Assembly: GCF_013426205.1 (NCBI RefSeq)
Contig: NC_089423.1
Location: 682,001 to 746,000, forward strand
DNA from: Metarhizium brunneum
Lineage: Eukaryota; Ascomycota; Sordariomycetes; Hypocreales; Clavicipitaceae
DNA: 64,000 nucleotides
Reading direction: 5' to 3'
Both the position numbers and the translations under genes were made by a program. Shown one piece after another: positions 10,646-21,217 of the stretch (the stretch's first letter is position 1; each line of letters begins with the position of its first letter). The notes below the pieces were generated by a model, which saw only the letters and a list, made by a program, of their open reading frames with translations, was not told where the DNA came from and did not search any database.

Positions 10646-12015
10646 CATGGCGTATTTGGGTTTTTTAAGGGGGGGGTATTGACTAGGGCAAGTTCCGCTG
10701 AGGGTTACTGAAATTGAGCTTTGCAGCACCGTCAACATTGGGCTTCCCACGGTCCGGGGCCTGCATGTCGATTGTGCTTGTTTTCAAAATACACCTCTGC
10801 AGTCTGGCTATCCCGCCGCGGTGTGGTGATGCAGCAAAACGCGGCCAACTGTCCGACAACCACGTCCTGTTCCGCACGCATGATCGAGTTGTAACGCGGC
10901 CAGCCAAATCAAAGCCCAGTCGCAACAAATGCCATGGCATCGAGGGCCCGTAGGCCGGGCACTCGCTGCAGTTAAAGGCTCCTTGCCAGTGGATGATCCT
11001 CGGTCGGCGCTGCTCTCCATGGAGCGTGTAGCGGAAGTCGAGGGTTCCACCAGAACCTTGATTGGCAAACTGGAATGGTTTCCAGTAAACAGTGCAGTGT
11101 CGAACCGCAGACTCTGTGTCTTTTGTCGTGAAACATCTGGTATCGATGTTTTCCAATCCTCCAAGACGACACTCCTTTCCATGGCGTGCAGTTGCACGAG
11201 CCTCCAATTCGTCTGCAAGCTCCGATTTCAGTCATCCTTCCAGGGCTACAGAGTCAGTGATTAATCCAGGAGGCTTGGCGGGAAGTGACGCAGTGGTCTT
11301 CTATACGGTATCTTGAGCAGGGGCTTTACTCGACGCAAATCTTGGTCTGTAAAGTCTTTACGACGACGATATGGAGGAGCCAATCTAGTTACAACCCGCT
11401 CATTCATTCTTTGTTGCGCGGAAACCTTTGGGGTCCCAATTTGCGTCTTTGCTCGCCATGATGGCACTCTGTGCGAGTTCAAATCTCGACAAGCGGGCCT
11501 CCGTGCGCCCTCATTGAGCCAGGCTGGGGATATAGCTATAGCTCTCAAATCTCCCACAGCTTATTTAATAACTTGCCCTCCAGGGCCGTACCAGGGGAGC
11601 TTCCGCCTGCGGCGCTACTTGATGACCTTGTCGTGAGATTGAATATGTGAGGCTGCTAACGGCCAAATGGCTCCTGTAGACGGTACCCGAGGCCCTCAAC
11701 ACCAAGGCAGGATTACCATGATGGAAACAATACGTCCCGACATCAAAAGTTTAAGCCAAATACTAATTTCAGGTCCTCTAGGCCAATCAGTCAAGATCAA
11801 ACTAGACGAGACCCCTAACAATGGTGACGCAATTCGTGGACTCTCAAAGAAGCAAAACCAAGGCTCTTCCACAGCTTCACTTAACAAGCACACCACACGG
11901 CAAGAATGCCGCATTATATTCCAATTACTACAACTAATCGAGCCAAGTGCCCCCTTTTTACACTCCAAAACTCCGTTCCAATGCCTACGCCTACTATAAA
12001 CAATGCCGAGAATGT
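10646..12015. other. Convergent spacer between dsc3 and mtr4
   Basis: A 1.37 kb interval holding the 3' ends of two convergent genes. Most of it shows nothing recognisable. The minus-strand frame at 10683-11207 is listed separately as a possible secreted-protein exon. The stretch 11640-12015 has no gene-like content. Confidence 0.4.
10683..11207 (-). CDS. Possible exon of a cysteine-containing small secreted protein (uncertain)
   Basis: An open minus-strand frame. Its first part, about 11207-10920, reads like a mature secreted fungal protein: a possible processing site in an 'ELADELEARA'-type stretch just upstream, followed by spaced cysteines ('DTRCFTTKDTESAVRHCTVYW', 'GAFNCSECPAYG') and aromatic/glycine-rich beta-like sequence. 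The last 50 or so residues look random. An in-frame stop lies just upstream, and I could find no signal-peptide exon within 400 bp. It may therefore be one exon of a spliced gene, a truncated relic, or chance. I cannot name a family. Confidence 0.25.
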   Translation of the reverse strand: MEARATARHGKECRLGGLENIDTRCFTTKDTESAVRHCTVYWKPFQFANQGSGGTLDFRYTLHGEQRRPRIIHWQGAFNCSECPAYGPSMPWHLLRLGFDLAGRVTTRSCVRNRTWLSDSWPRFAASPHRGGIARLQRCILKTSTIDMQAPDRGKPNVDGAAKLNFSNPQRNLP

Positions 12016-15000
12016 TTAAAGGTACAAGCTCTGCGCAGCCACAATGTCCCTCCTAATCTTCTGCAAACTCTCGTCAAACTTCTTCACAAGATCCTCATTG
12101 CCCATGACCTTGGCTGCCTCCCCCATCTGACGCAGCAATTCTTCCAGTCGTCGGAAGAGACGAATCAGCGAGCCTTCGTAGGTTTTTGTCATTTTGCTAC
12201 GGGATATTAGCTTTGTATTTGTGAAAAAAAAAAAAAAGGAAAAAGAAAAAAACGTACCAAATCTCGATAAACGGCCTGCCCTGAGCCCAGGCGTAGACCG
12301 TCTCCATCAACTGCCACTTGAGACTCGTCACGTATTCCTCCTCGTTGACATCGAGCTTGCACTCCTGGCTGACCTTGGCAATGATGCGCGCCTTGGCCTG
12401 GATCTCGCGGTACGGCTTCTGCAGGTCCTCCTTGAGAGCTTGCGTCTCCACCTTTTCGTCAAAGATGAAGCAGCTGAGGACGGCGGCGCACGTCTCGGGG
12501 GACAGTTCGTTGAAGAAGCGGTCAAACAGGAGCTCCGAGAGCAGCAGCTCGTGGCCCTCGGTGGACGAGATCTCGCAGGCAACGCGCGCCTTGAGCTGCA
12601 CCACTTCCGACTCGTTGATGAAACCTAGTCTGCGGAGAACACGCTTGCGCGACTTGAGTTCGTCCATTTGCGCGATACTATGGGCTTTGGAAATAGCCTT
12701 CTTCTTCTCCTTGACTTTATCTATGAGCTGCACCTTTTCGCTGTACTGGTCCCAGAGGGACGGGAGCATGGGCGACATGTGCAAGGGGTTGGCGAGGAGT
12801 CGGGACTCGAGCACCTCAATCTTGCGCAGGAGTTTCTTAAACGAGTCGTCGACAATCTCCATGTTCTCCAGGGGGTCCAAAATGGGGATGCCGTCGGTGA
12901 ACCGGCGCTTAACCTCTGCCAATGACTTGCGTGCTTGGTCTTTGTCCGCATCGGCCTTCAGACCATCCTTGGGCATGAAGATGCGGATCTGACTGATGGC
13001 TTTCATGCACGTAAGTAGGCAGGGTATTACCACATTGATTGTAGCAGTGTCTGCGGTGTCTGCGCCAGCAGGTTTGAGGCCAGGCGGCATGGCTCCAGTC
13101 GGCTGGCCAGGAGTAATGTCGGCACTTGATGCCGAAATAGGTAGCATAACATCAATGATGTGCGATTCCTGCGGTTCCCACTCGGGTTCACCAAGTCTGG
13201 GCGCCCGTCGAGGATAGTGATTGACGATGACACCCCATCCAAAGTCGAGGCCTCCTGTAACGTTATCATGAGCTTCCTTGGGGTTGTATATCTGCACCAG
13301 GCGTCCTGGCTGAAGAAACTCTATGCAGTGGGTGGGCTGCTGGATGACGGCCCGCATGTCTTCAGTATACGAGTTGAGTTGCTGTCGAATCTGGTAGTAA
13401 TCCTTGATTGTCGCCTCGTCGGGTATGGAGAGTCCGTCTCGCTCTTGTTGCAGCGACATCAGTTCCTTCTCCAACGAGGGGACGCTGGCGGCATTCTGGA
13501 ACTGATGGAAGCACCTTTCAAGCATAAATTCGGGTGAAATCGCCTCAATTCGCAGCAGGTTGAGAATCATGTTGTATCCTAGGTAAAATGCGGAATTGAG
13601 CTTATCCTGGTGACCCGTCACAATACCCTTGGCGGTATCCGGTTCAAGCTTGTCGTCAATCATCATGATGACCACACCGCGAGCATCGAGACCACGACGT
13701 CCAGCACGACCCGCCATCTGAATGTACTCGGACGACGTGATAGGCCGTCTCTTGACACCATCCCATTTGGTGACTTGGGTGAAGACGACCGTTTTGGCAG
13801 GCATGTTTAATCCAATGGAGAAGGTCTCGGTGGCAACGAGAACTTTAAGAAGAGACTCTTGAAACAAAATCTCAATGGTTTCCTTTAGAATCGGCAGCAA
13901 ACCTGAGTGATGCACGCCAACGCCTCGCTCCAGAAGAGGAAGCAAGTTCTTGATTTGAGGCAGTTCTCGATCTTGCTCCGACAAACTCTCAATGGCGCTG
14001 TGAAAAACCTTCCTCACCATGGCCTTTTCGGAATCGTCATTGAACGACAGGCTGGAAATATTCAAGGCCATATTCTCGCACTCTGCCTTGCTGAAATTGA
14101 ACACAATGACAGGGTTAAACTTCTTCTTGATGGTCATACGAATGATCTTGTGTATGTCGGAACCTTCGTCCACACCGCCCTTGTTGATCTTCTTGTTCTT
14201 GCCCTTGCCCCTTTGCTTCGCGTTGATGTCATTGGAGCCGGCACCCTTCTTATCCTCAATCTCTTTCATAACGAGATTAAAGTTGTGCTCATTGAAGTTG
14301 CCCTTCTCATCGACCACAATTCGCGCGCCCTTGCCGCCAGAGGGGTAAAAGTAATTCTGCAGAGGCGTGGGTCGGAAGTCTGTGTACACGACGTGGCAAG
14401 CCTGGTGATGAATCTTGGCAATCCACTCGGCAAACTGAAAGGCATTGGGGATGGTGGCGGACAAAAAGACGTATCGAACCTTGTCGGGAAGCATGATTAT
14501 GGTCTCCTCCCACACAACACCTCGAGTCTTGTCTCGCATATAGTGAATCTCGTCGAAAACAACCCAGGCGACTTCTCGCATAATCTCTGAGCCACGGTAT
14601 AACATAGATCGCAGAATTTCAGTAGTCATGACCAAGCAGCTCGCCGTGGGGTTGATTGTAACATCACCAGTCATCAGACCGACATCTCCAAAGATTGCCT
14701 CGAAATCTCTATATTTTTGATTGCTAAGCGCCTTGATGGGACTGGTGTAGATGACTCGCTGGTTGCGCTTCAAACATTGCGCCACGGCGTATTCAGCAAC
14801 AACTGTTTTGCCAGCAGAAGTGTGAGCCGACACAAGAATACTTTCATCCCGTTCAATTGACGCCACCGACAAGCTTTGGAAAGGGTCCAGCTTGAAATTC
14901 CATGTTCTCGCAGGCTCGTCAGGCGACTTGTGCTCCGACAGGGGAACGTATTCGTAGTCCAGATCGGGTGGCAAAGCAACTTGGTGCTGAATGTTATGCG

Positions 15001-15373
15001 ACAAAACCAAGGACGAATCCTGCGGTATCAGAGTTGCCGCACCAGCGACTTCTCTTGACGTGGCTGTTTGAAACGTATCCGTCATAACAGGCCCGGTACC
15101 ATCCTCCTTCTTTCGTCTCTTTTTGTCTTGTTGGCTGGGGGTATCTGAATCCTCCTCCTCGGACTCCTCCGCCTTGGATACCTCGGTAGCGTCGCCCATA
15201 TCACCATCATCGCCTTCCTTTGGGGTTTCCACAGCCGCAGTGCCATTCATGGCCTCATCCGCCTTACGCTTCTTGCTCTTGTCGCGGGCTCGAGACGTTT
15301 GAGGCTCTCTTTCGGAATCGCTAGCGCTCTGGGCTCCGGCCTGGCCGTCAAAAACATCAAACAACTCATCCAT
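12016..15373 (-). CDS. mtr4: MTR4-type exosome RNA helicase
   Basis: Two exons, 15373-12258 and 12196-12016, give 1098 residues. The 61-nt intron splits a Cys codon (TG/C), and the last 60 residues are the typical family end ('GSLIRLFRRLEELLRQMGEA'). After a charged nuclear leader come the Ski2-like helicase motifs: Walker A 'AHTSAGKT' (about residue 185), 'DEIHYMRD' (about 270), 'SATIPNAFQFAEWI' and 'QMAGRAGRRGLD'. The arch/KOW segment and the C-terminal helical domain follow. Mtr4 is the 3'-5' helicase of the TRAMP complex, which feeds rRNA precursors and aberrant RNAs to the nuclear exosome. It is distinguished from Ski2 by its shorter N-terminus and the 'WNFKLDPFQSLS' sequence. The start at 15373 was chosen because 'MDELFDVFDG' matches the family; the frame runs 42 codons further upstream without support. 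Confidence 0.95.
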
Positions 15374-15998
15374 GGCGGGCGGCGGTCTTGTCTCGCATCT
15401 ATGGACGGTTTGAGTGCAGTATTGGGCAATGGCAGCCCTTACAGGTGCCGGTGAAAAGGTGAAGGACGGGACAAAGATTCCAAAATATAATGCAAACAAT
15501 TACAGCGCTCCAAGGTAATAATTGGCCGCCGAAATACGCAAATGCATTTACGCAACGAAAATGCGAAATCAGAAAAGGCAGAGCGTTCGGCAAATCGGCG
15601 ATTAAACTTGAAATCTTCCACCGTCTAAACCATGTGGGCTGGGCAGTTTAGCTGGCAGAAAAGAAAAATTCCTGGGTCATGGAAACGCAGGCGGTGAGAG
15701 GCACTTTGGGTTTCGATGATGGCATGCAGAGTCCAAGTTTCCACATTTTATGCCGAAGTATAGCCGGCCCCTTCCGAGCGAGAACCTATAGAGATCACAT
15801 GACCAGTAGCTCACGCCGAACCGTTTGCTTTTGACCTCAGACCACCATCATTGCCTCGGATCTGCCACGACGTCGATTCTCACCAAAGCTCCAATCCATC
15901 CCCTTCGCATCGCGATAATCGTCTCCAAGGTTCGCCCTGCCTCTCAATTCGACGCCTCCACACCGCCCACAGCTAATTGACCCTGTTCTCGTCCACAG
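15374..15998. promoter_or_regulatory. Divergent promoter region mtr4 / cox8
   Basis: A 625-bp spacer serving two genes read in opposite directions. The last bases before the COX8 ATG are 'CGTCCACAG', a perfect intron 3' end, so the COX8 leader may contain a 5'-UTR intron with its donor around 15927. I find no strong donor, so this is tentative. Confidence 0.4.
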
Positions 15999-16291
15999 AT
16001 GCTCTCCCGCGCCGCCGCTCGTACGACCACTTCGCTGGTCTCCCGCCGAGGCTTCCATGCCACCCGGGCTCGCATGTCCTCCCCTTACCACTACCCCGAG
16101 GGCCCCTACACCAACATTCCCTTCAACCCTCGCAGCAAGTGGTTCGGTGCTGGCTACTGGGCCTTCATGGCCACTGGTTTCCTTGCCCCCTTCGGCATCG
16201 CTGGTGCGTCATTTCGCCGACTCGGAAACATGGTTCGTGCGGTCGATGCTAACGAGAAGATACAGTCTACCAGACCTACAAGGAGCAGTAA
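15999..16291 (+). CDS. cox8: Cytochrome c oxidase subunit VIII (COX7C/Cox8 family)
   Basis: Two exons, 15999-16203 and 16266-16291, encode 76 residues. The intron splits the Val codon in 'FGIAVYQTYKEQ', which is the C-terminus. The first 25 or so residues are an Arg/Ser-rich, acid-free mitochondrial presequence ending near 'GFHATRAR'. The mature part, beginning about 'SSPYHYPEGPYTNIPF', has the family signature 'EGP..N.PF' and then a single inner-membrane helix ('YWAFMATGFLAPFGIA'). The product is a small nuclear-encoded structural subunit of respiratory complex IV. Its length matches the yeast protein. It opens a run of three adjacent genes for mitochondrial proteins. Confidence 0.93.
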
Positions 16292-16673
16292 GCTTGCGAT
16301 TTGGGGGATAGGATCTCACGGTCGGTTATTAAGAAAATAAAGAGGGCGATTGGGGAACTGTTGTGGCAATCCTACGATAGACGTCAGAACAGTCGATACC
16401 ACTGTAAACAAAAAATTTCCGTTTGTTCATCCCGGCATGCTCTTCAACTTGAATCTCGGCCCGATACAAGCGATTCCGTGGAACCATGTGTGAAAGAGCG
16501 CAGCCACATTTCGGGCCAATTCCTTGGTAAAAACGGTTAAATCTGTTCCTATCTTACAAGTATGATCCAAGGGGTATTTTTACTCTAATCAAGTTTACTA
16601 CATGTACAGTGCCAAAAGCCCATTATTATCATATACAAGCCAATATTTCTCTCCAGACTCAAATCTTTTTGTC
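16292..16673. other. Convergent 3' spacer, nothing seen
   Basis: A 382-bp AT-leaning interval between the 3' ends of cox8 and the PPR gene. It presumably holds both 3' UTRs and polyadenylation sites. No open frame of interest is visible. Confidence 0.5.
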
Positions 16674-18428
16674 CTATCTCGGCATTGATTTCATATCCTT
16701 GTCTTGCAAAATATTTTCCATCATGGCATGAAGGAATTGCTGCCGCTCGCCTTCAATATCCCAACGCGGAGCCAAGGCATCAAAAGTTTCGAGGACTGCT
16801 TCATTTGAGGAGCATTTTTTCGTAGCTCTTAAAGCCCAAATGACAAGCCACTGCTCAATGCGAAACGCTTTGCCGTAGCTGTTCTTAGCTTGGTGCAGCG
16901 ACGTTAAAACACCGTTCAATCGCTGCTCGCTCCAATCTGAGTTCAGAAAGCCACCGTGCAGATAAAATCCTTTAAACAAGACGAGGAAAATGGTAGGGTG
17001 CACGGAAATATTCAGGTGCTTCATCTCGTCGAGATACTGCGCCACTTTTGCCAGGTTTCCGACCCGGATGGCGTAATGTTGGATCAGGAGTTTGTACGTG
17101 TGCAGGTCAGGCGCAAGTTGGATATTGGTCTGAAGAGACTCCTTGAGCTGAGGATGCTTTTTCCCAACTTTTGAAAACATCATCAAGACTCTGGTGACAA
17201 CTTTGTTCATCATGTAATCTCTCTGCGGCATGCTTAATGCCAAATTGTGCGATTTCTTCATTTGTTCGTAGGTGTCCTCGGCTGCTGACTCCTCTCCACA
17301 GCGCAAAAGCCCGGATATGACGCAATTCAAGACAATGGTGTCAATCATTTCTCCCGAGTCAACCATTTCCTTGTAGGCAGCTCGAATGCCGCCCGAGTCT
17401 AGGCGTAGTCCAAAGTAATGAATGAGGCTGACGTGGTGGAAACGGTTAAACTCAATTCCTCGGCTCTCCATTTCTTTGTAAATCATGTCGGCAAGCGTAA
17501 AGTTGCCCGCCTTGGCAGCCACATCGAAGAGAACATTAAACGTCACGTCGTTGCCCATGACATTGGCCTCTCTTTCCATTTCTCTCCATAATCGGAGTGC
17601 CGATTCCATCTCTTGCGCTGTGGGGCGTGATGCGTACTTGGTTGCAAAAGCAAGGGCAAAGTTCCACTGCGTACGTCGCAGTGTGAGACCAGCATTCTTG
17701 ACATCTGCGACCAGAGCGAAATACCGCAACATGGACTCCATGTCCCGTTTAGGGGGCGTTCCCATTACTTTCAGAAGCCTGCTTCGCCATTGCCAAGTGA
17801 GATAGAGCATGCGAGGCTCTGGCAGCTGAGAGTATAGTTTGTAAATTGTTTCGAGCGTAATTCGGTTCGGGTGACGCAGTCGTTGCCCGATGGCAGCGTA
17901 TAACTTTGATATGTGCGCTTGCAATTCGTCGCTTATCTTAAATGTCTCCTCCCTGGATGGATATTGCACATCGTGCTTCTTGTCGGAGACTTGTAGATTC
18001 GGGCCGTCTGGCTGCGCATATCCCCTGCGATAAGGGTCCCTGTGGAAGTCGAAATGCTCCTGCACACTGCCTTCTCCTCTCTCTCCGACAAAAGACATCA
18101 AATGTCGTTTCTCTTGGTCATTTGAAAGCAGCCGCGAGAAGGGTAAACTCTTTGCTGTAGCTGCCAGGGTCTCCGGCGCGGTGCTGTAGCAGCGACAGGC
18201 AAGCCGAGGCTGCACAGCAGACGGCCGACGGCTCTCTGGCATAAAGGTAGACAAGATCCATAGGGAACTCTTCATGCAAGACGCTGGTTTTATTCTCGTG
18301 CTCTCGGCCGCAATGTCGATGGGTCTGCAAATAGTCCTCCTTGGCGTATGCACATTTCTGAAGCCCGCCGACGGGCGGTTGAGGACCGCTCCACGGACAG
18401 AGCCGTCCACTCGACCAGATATTTTCAT
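16674..18428 (-). CDS. Mitochondrial pentatricopeptide repeat (PPR) protein
   Basis: A single exon of 584 residues from the ATG at 18428. A second in-frame ATG at 18275 (Met52) begins a better mitochondrial presequence ('MKSSLWILSTFMPESRRPSA', then Arg-rich to 'CRCYSTAP'), so the true start may be there, giving 533 residues. The C-terminal two thirds are helical repeats typical of PPR proteins, for example 'NDVTFNVLFDVAAKAGNFTL', 'IDTIVLNCVISGLLRCG' and 'DLHTYKLLIQHYAIRVGNLA'. Fungal PPR proteins bind mitochondrial transcripts and support their stability, processing or translation. The specific RNA target cannot be inferred. It lies between cox8 and the mS23 gene. Confidence 0.85.
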   Translation of the reverse strand: MKISGRVDGSVRGAVLNRPSAGFRNVHTPRRTICRPIDIAAESTRIKPASCMKSSLWILSTFMPESRRPSAVQPRLACRCYSTAPETLAATAKSLPFSRLLSNDQEKRHLMSFVGERGEGSVQEHFDFHRDPYRRGYAQPDGPNLQVSDKKHDVQYPSREETFKISDELQAHISKLYAAIGQRLRHPNRITLETIYKLYSQLPEPRMLYLTWQWRSRLLKVMGTPPKRDMESMLRYFALVADVKNAGLTLRRTQWNFALAFATKYASRPTAQEMESALRLWREMEREANVMGNDVTFNVLFDVAAKAGNFTLADMIYKEMESRGIEFNRFHHVSLIHYFGLRLDSGGIRAAYKEMVDSGEMIDTIVLNCVISGLLRCGEESAAEDTYEQMKKSHNLALSMPQRDYMMNKVVTRVLMMFSKVGKKHPQLKESLQTNIQLAPDLHTYKLLIQHYAIRVGNLAKVAQYLDEMKHLNISVHPTIFLVLFKGFYLHGGFLNSDWSEQRLNGVLTSLHQAKNSYGKAFRIEQWLVIWALRATKKCSSNEAVLETFDALAPRWDIEGERQQFLHAMMENILQDKDMKSMPR

Positions 18429-18868
18429 GGGTCTGTCCTCATGATGACATGCCCAGCAATATATGCATGTGCAAGCAGTCAGTCATGAGTTGATGGTAAG
18501 TTTGGCGCAGGATGCAGGGCGATGGAGGAACGGGATCTCGAATTTGAAGTGGGACTCTGGTCTCATTGAATTAATTTTTGGCAACTCCCCAGTCCCACTA
18601 TAGCTAATGGTCATCTCCGCTGAACCAATCCGCCACAACGTCCTGTGGTATCATTGAGCTGCCGGATGGTTCGTATCGGCCATACAATTTGCCGACCACC
18701 CAAAATTTCCACCCGTACATGGATTTGCGACTACGCCATCAACCGCGCAGCCGTGCCATCTCATACAAAATCGTCAATTGATCCCAGAGACCATTGTACG
18801 TGCCATTTTCGAGCCGAATACCGATGCTTTGCAATCTCTGACACACCCCGTCTCCGCAGGACAGCATC
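18429..18868. promoter_or_regulatory. Divergent promoter region PPR gene / rsm25
   Basis: A 440-bp spacer between two divergently read genes for mitochondrial proteins. No clear box motif was identified by eye, but shared control is possible given the short distance. Confidence 0.35.
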
Positions 18869-19635
18869 ATGGGCGGCCGACAAATACGGCCCGCGCGGGT
18901 CTTCCAATCCGTCTCCCAAGAGCTGAACCACCAGATGCTCGCGGGCCACACCGTCGCCCAACCACCATGGTACCAGGTCATGAACTCGGTTCCCCCCGCC
19001 GAGACGCTCGTCCGCACAGTCACGCCCAGGCATCGCATGCCGAACCCCAAAGCCAAGAAGCCCAAGAAGCTGTACCGACCCCAAAGTATCAGCTACCCCG
19101 AGGACGCTCTCCGAACGAGTTTCTACAAAGACCACCCGTGGGAACTGGCCCGGCCACGAATCGTCCTCGAACTAGACGGAAAAGATTACCAGCATTGCGA
19201 CTGGAGTAAGGGTTTGCGACAGCCCGGTGTCCCCCTAACAGGCGAATGGTAGGGCAAAATATGCCAAAAAGACACATCAAGTGGTTGGCAGGCTAACTCG
19301 TACATAGCGTCGTCCAACGGCAGCTACATCTCATGCATGCCGAAAAGATGAGCAAACGCAAAGCCTACGACACGGCGCGCAAAGAATTCTACAGACTCCG
19401 TCAGGAGGAGGAGATTGAGAAGAGGGTAGCGGTCGAGGAGGCAAAGCACGTGGGGGCGTACTTTGGCAAGTCCCGGCTGGACGTGGGCGTGCAGCTCGAG
19501 GACCAGGAGTTTGAAAACTGGAAGATTTGGGCGGGCAAAGAGACGGCGAATAGGGCAGCAAGATCGAATTCGGAAATCGAGACGTTTGGAGTCGAAGACA
19601 GTGAGGAGGAGTTGGCTGAGGCTGCGTCTGTATAA
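18869..19635 (+). CDS. rsm25: Mitochondrial ribosomal protein mS23 (Rsm25)
   Basis: Two exons, 18869-19248 and 19308-19635, give 235 residues. The 59-nt intron splits a Cys codon. The N-terminus, 'MGGRQIRPARVFQSVSQELN' followed by 'QPPWYQVMNSVPPAE', has the fungal S25/mS23 signature: a short basic start, then 'PPWY..M..VPP.E'. The second half is charged and predicted helical ('RKEFYRLRQEEEIEKRVAVE'), ending in an acidic tail. It is a small-subunit protein of the mitochondrial ribosome. The 3' end lies only 153 bp from the convergent ALG14 gene. Confidence 0.88.
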
Positions 19636-19788
19636 TTGGCCAAGCCATAAAAGTACGGAAATAAGCGGCACTGTATACCATGTACAACATCTGTCTAATA
19701 AGACTAGAACTGTCTTTTTTTTTACCTTTCCGTCTCAGCATGCCGTGTCTACTTTATGAATTACCCCAACCGAATCTTGTACACATTA

Positions 19789-20693
19789 CTACTGGCGATC
19801 CAAGCCAGGCCGAGTCTGCCTGGCCCTCCGTGAATTAAACACCATCTCCCCGGCATTCACAAGGCCATACCGCTCGGCAACCTCCCCGTGCTGCACGTAG
19901 AAGGCATCCGCCAAGCCGGTATAATACAACAATCTGCCGGTCAGGCTCAGCGTCGCGATCCTCGCCCAGCTCTCCACGTACACGAAGCGCAAGCGGTCAT
20001 CCGGCACCACCCAGAAGAGCTTCAGCAAATGCACCGCCAGTGCTACAAAGAAGCCCGTCGCCGGACCATTCGAAAAGACAATCCCTGGGTACTTGAGCTG
20101 CCTTCCAACCTCGTTCTTCGGCGGGGACAGCAAGACGGGGAAGATGTCGAGGACGCTTCGCAGGGCAGAAAACGGCGTAGACCAAAGCGGCTGGTGAACC
20201 CTGCGAGCCCGGGTCACGACGCGGGTGTCGTAGGTGCCCGGGTTTTCAGACGTCGCCTTCAATTCCGCCTCATAGTCCTCTACGTGATTGAGCGACATTT
20301 TGTCCCCGCTGGAAATGAGATAGCGACGGTGCGAGTTGCCAAAGTCGCGGGTGCCGTCGTCCATCATCATGAGCATCTCTTTGGTGTGGCCGCCTGAGCC
20401 GAGGACCAAGAGGTAGTACTCATTTTGAGGGAGTCGGGTCTCTGCTTGGAAGGGTGGTGGTTTGGGCCAGGTCCTGGACCGGCGGGCTTGAGACAGCTGG
20501 ATGTGACGTGTCTGTGGCGATGGGGTTAGTGTCCAACGTTGATGAGGTTTTAGAAAGGCGATTTCGTGCAAGGGCGTGGGCTTACAGTTACGTAGACGGC
20601 AAGGCTGATGAGGCCCGCAAGGAGGGAGACAAGCTGTATGGTTGTTACGACCATGATGTGATGGGGAGGTTCATGAGCGGGACTCGGGAGCAT
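19789..20693 (-). CDS. alg14: UDP-GlcNAc transferase membrane subunit ALG14
   Basis: Two exons, 20693-20586 and 20511-19789, give 276 residues; a second in-frame ATG at 20654 would give 263. Exon 1 supplies the membrane anchor ('TTIQLVSLLAGLISLAVYVT'). Exon 2 has the family motifs 'YLLVLGSGGHTKEMLMMMD', 'SNGPATGFFVALAVHLL', 'FVYVESWARIATLSLTGRLL' and 'FYVQHGEVAERYG'. ALG14 anchors the catalytic ALG13 subunit to the cytosolic face of the ER, and together they add the second GlcNAc to dolichyl-PP-GlcNAc in N-glycan precursor synthesis. The intron is 74 nt. ALG2, a later step of the same pathway, lies about 32 kb away and is not co-regulated by proximity. Confidence 0.93.
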
Positions 20694-21217
20694 GAGGGTC
20701 GGGAGAATCCAGATGACGGTTGTCTTGGGTACTGGGGCTTCTGTTTGCTGTCTCACGAGGTATGGCTATCTGGACCACCAGCCAGCATACATGACGCGCC
20801 GGCCAACACTACGCACTACCTCATAAGTATTTATAACAAAACAATGGGGAGGTTTTGAATTTGTGGCCAGGTTGTCCAGCAGTCCGTTGGTGCAGCCAGC
20901 GCAGCCGGGGGAAGGGGGGGTGGGTTCTGTACAGGGTAGGTGCGTTCCAGTTTGCAAAGTGGCAGGTTGAATGTCAATTGATGTTTTAAAGCAGCCATGG
21001 ACTGGGCTTGGGCCAATAAATTTGCGAGACAATGCTATTTTTGCGCTTTTTTTATGTTTTGGTTTCGACTTCATCGTTCTCATTTCTCTTGTCATACGGA
21101 CAAATTAATGTGGCTGGCGATGAACTACTTTTATCTGCCCACCTGCCTGCCTCCCTTAAGCTGCGCAACACCAAACCGCGTCCGTCATGAAACACAATCA
21201 ACTTAACCTGGGCTTCG
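20694..21217. other. Spacer between alg14 and the Rho-like locus
   Basis: A 524-bp interval holding the ALG14 promoter and the 3' end of the Rho-like locus. A G-rich stretch on the + strand at about 20907-20932 is the only notable composition. No gene is seen. Confidence 0.4.

Noticed and set aside
11461..11500. tRNA-like B-box GAGTTCAAATCTCG
   Set aside because: No matching acceptor stem or D-arm could be folded from the sequence upstream at the required distance.
15374..15499. In-frame extension of mtr4 by 42 codons upstream
   Set aside because: The extension lacks family similarity and 'MDELFDVFDG' is a typical helicase start; the extra text is more likely leader sequence.
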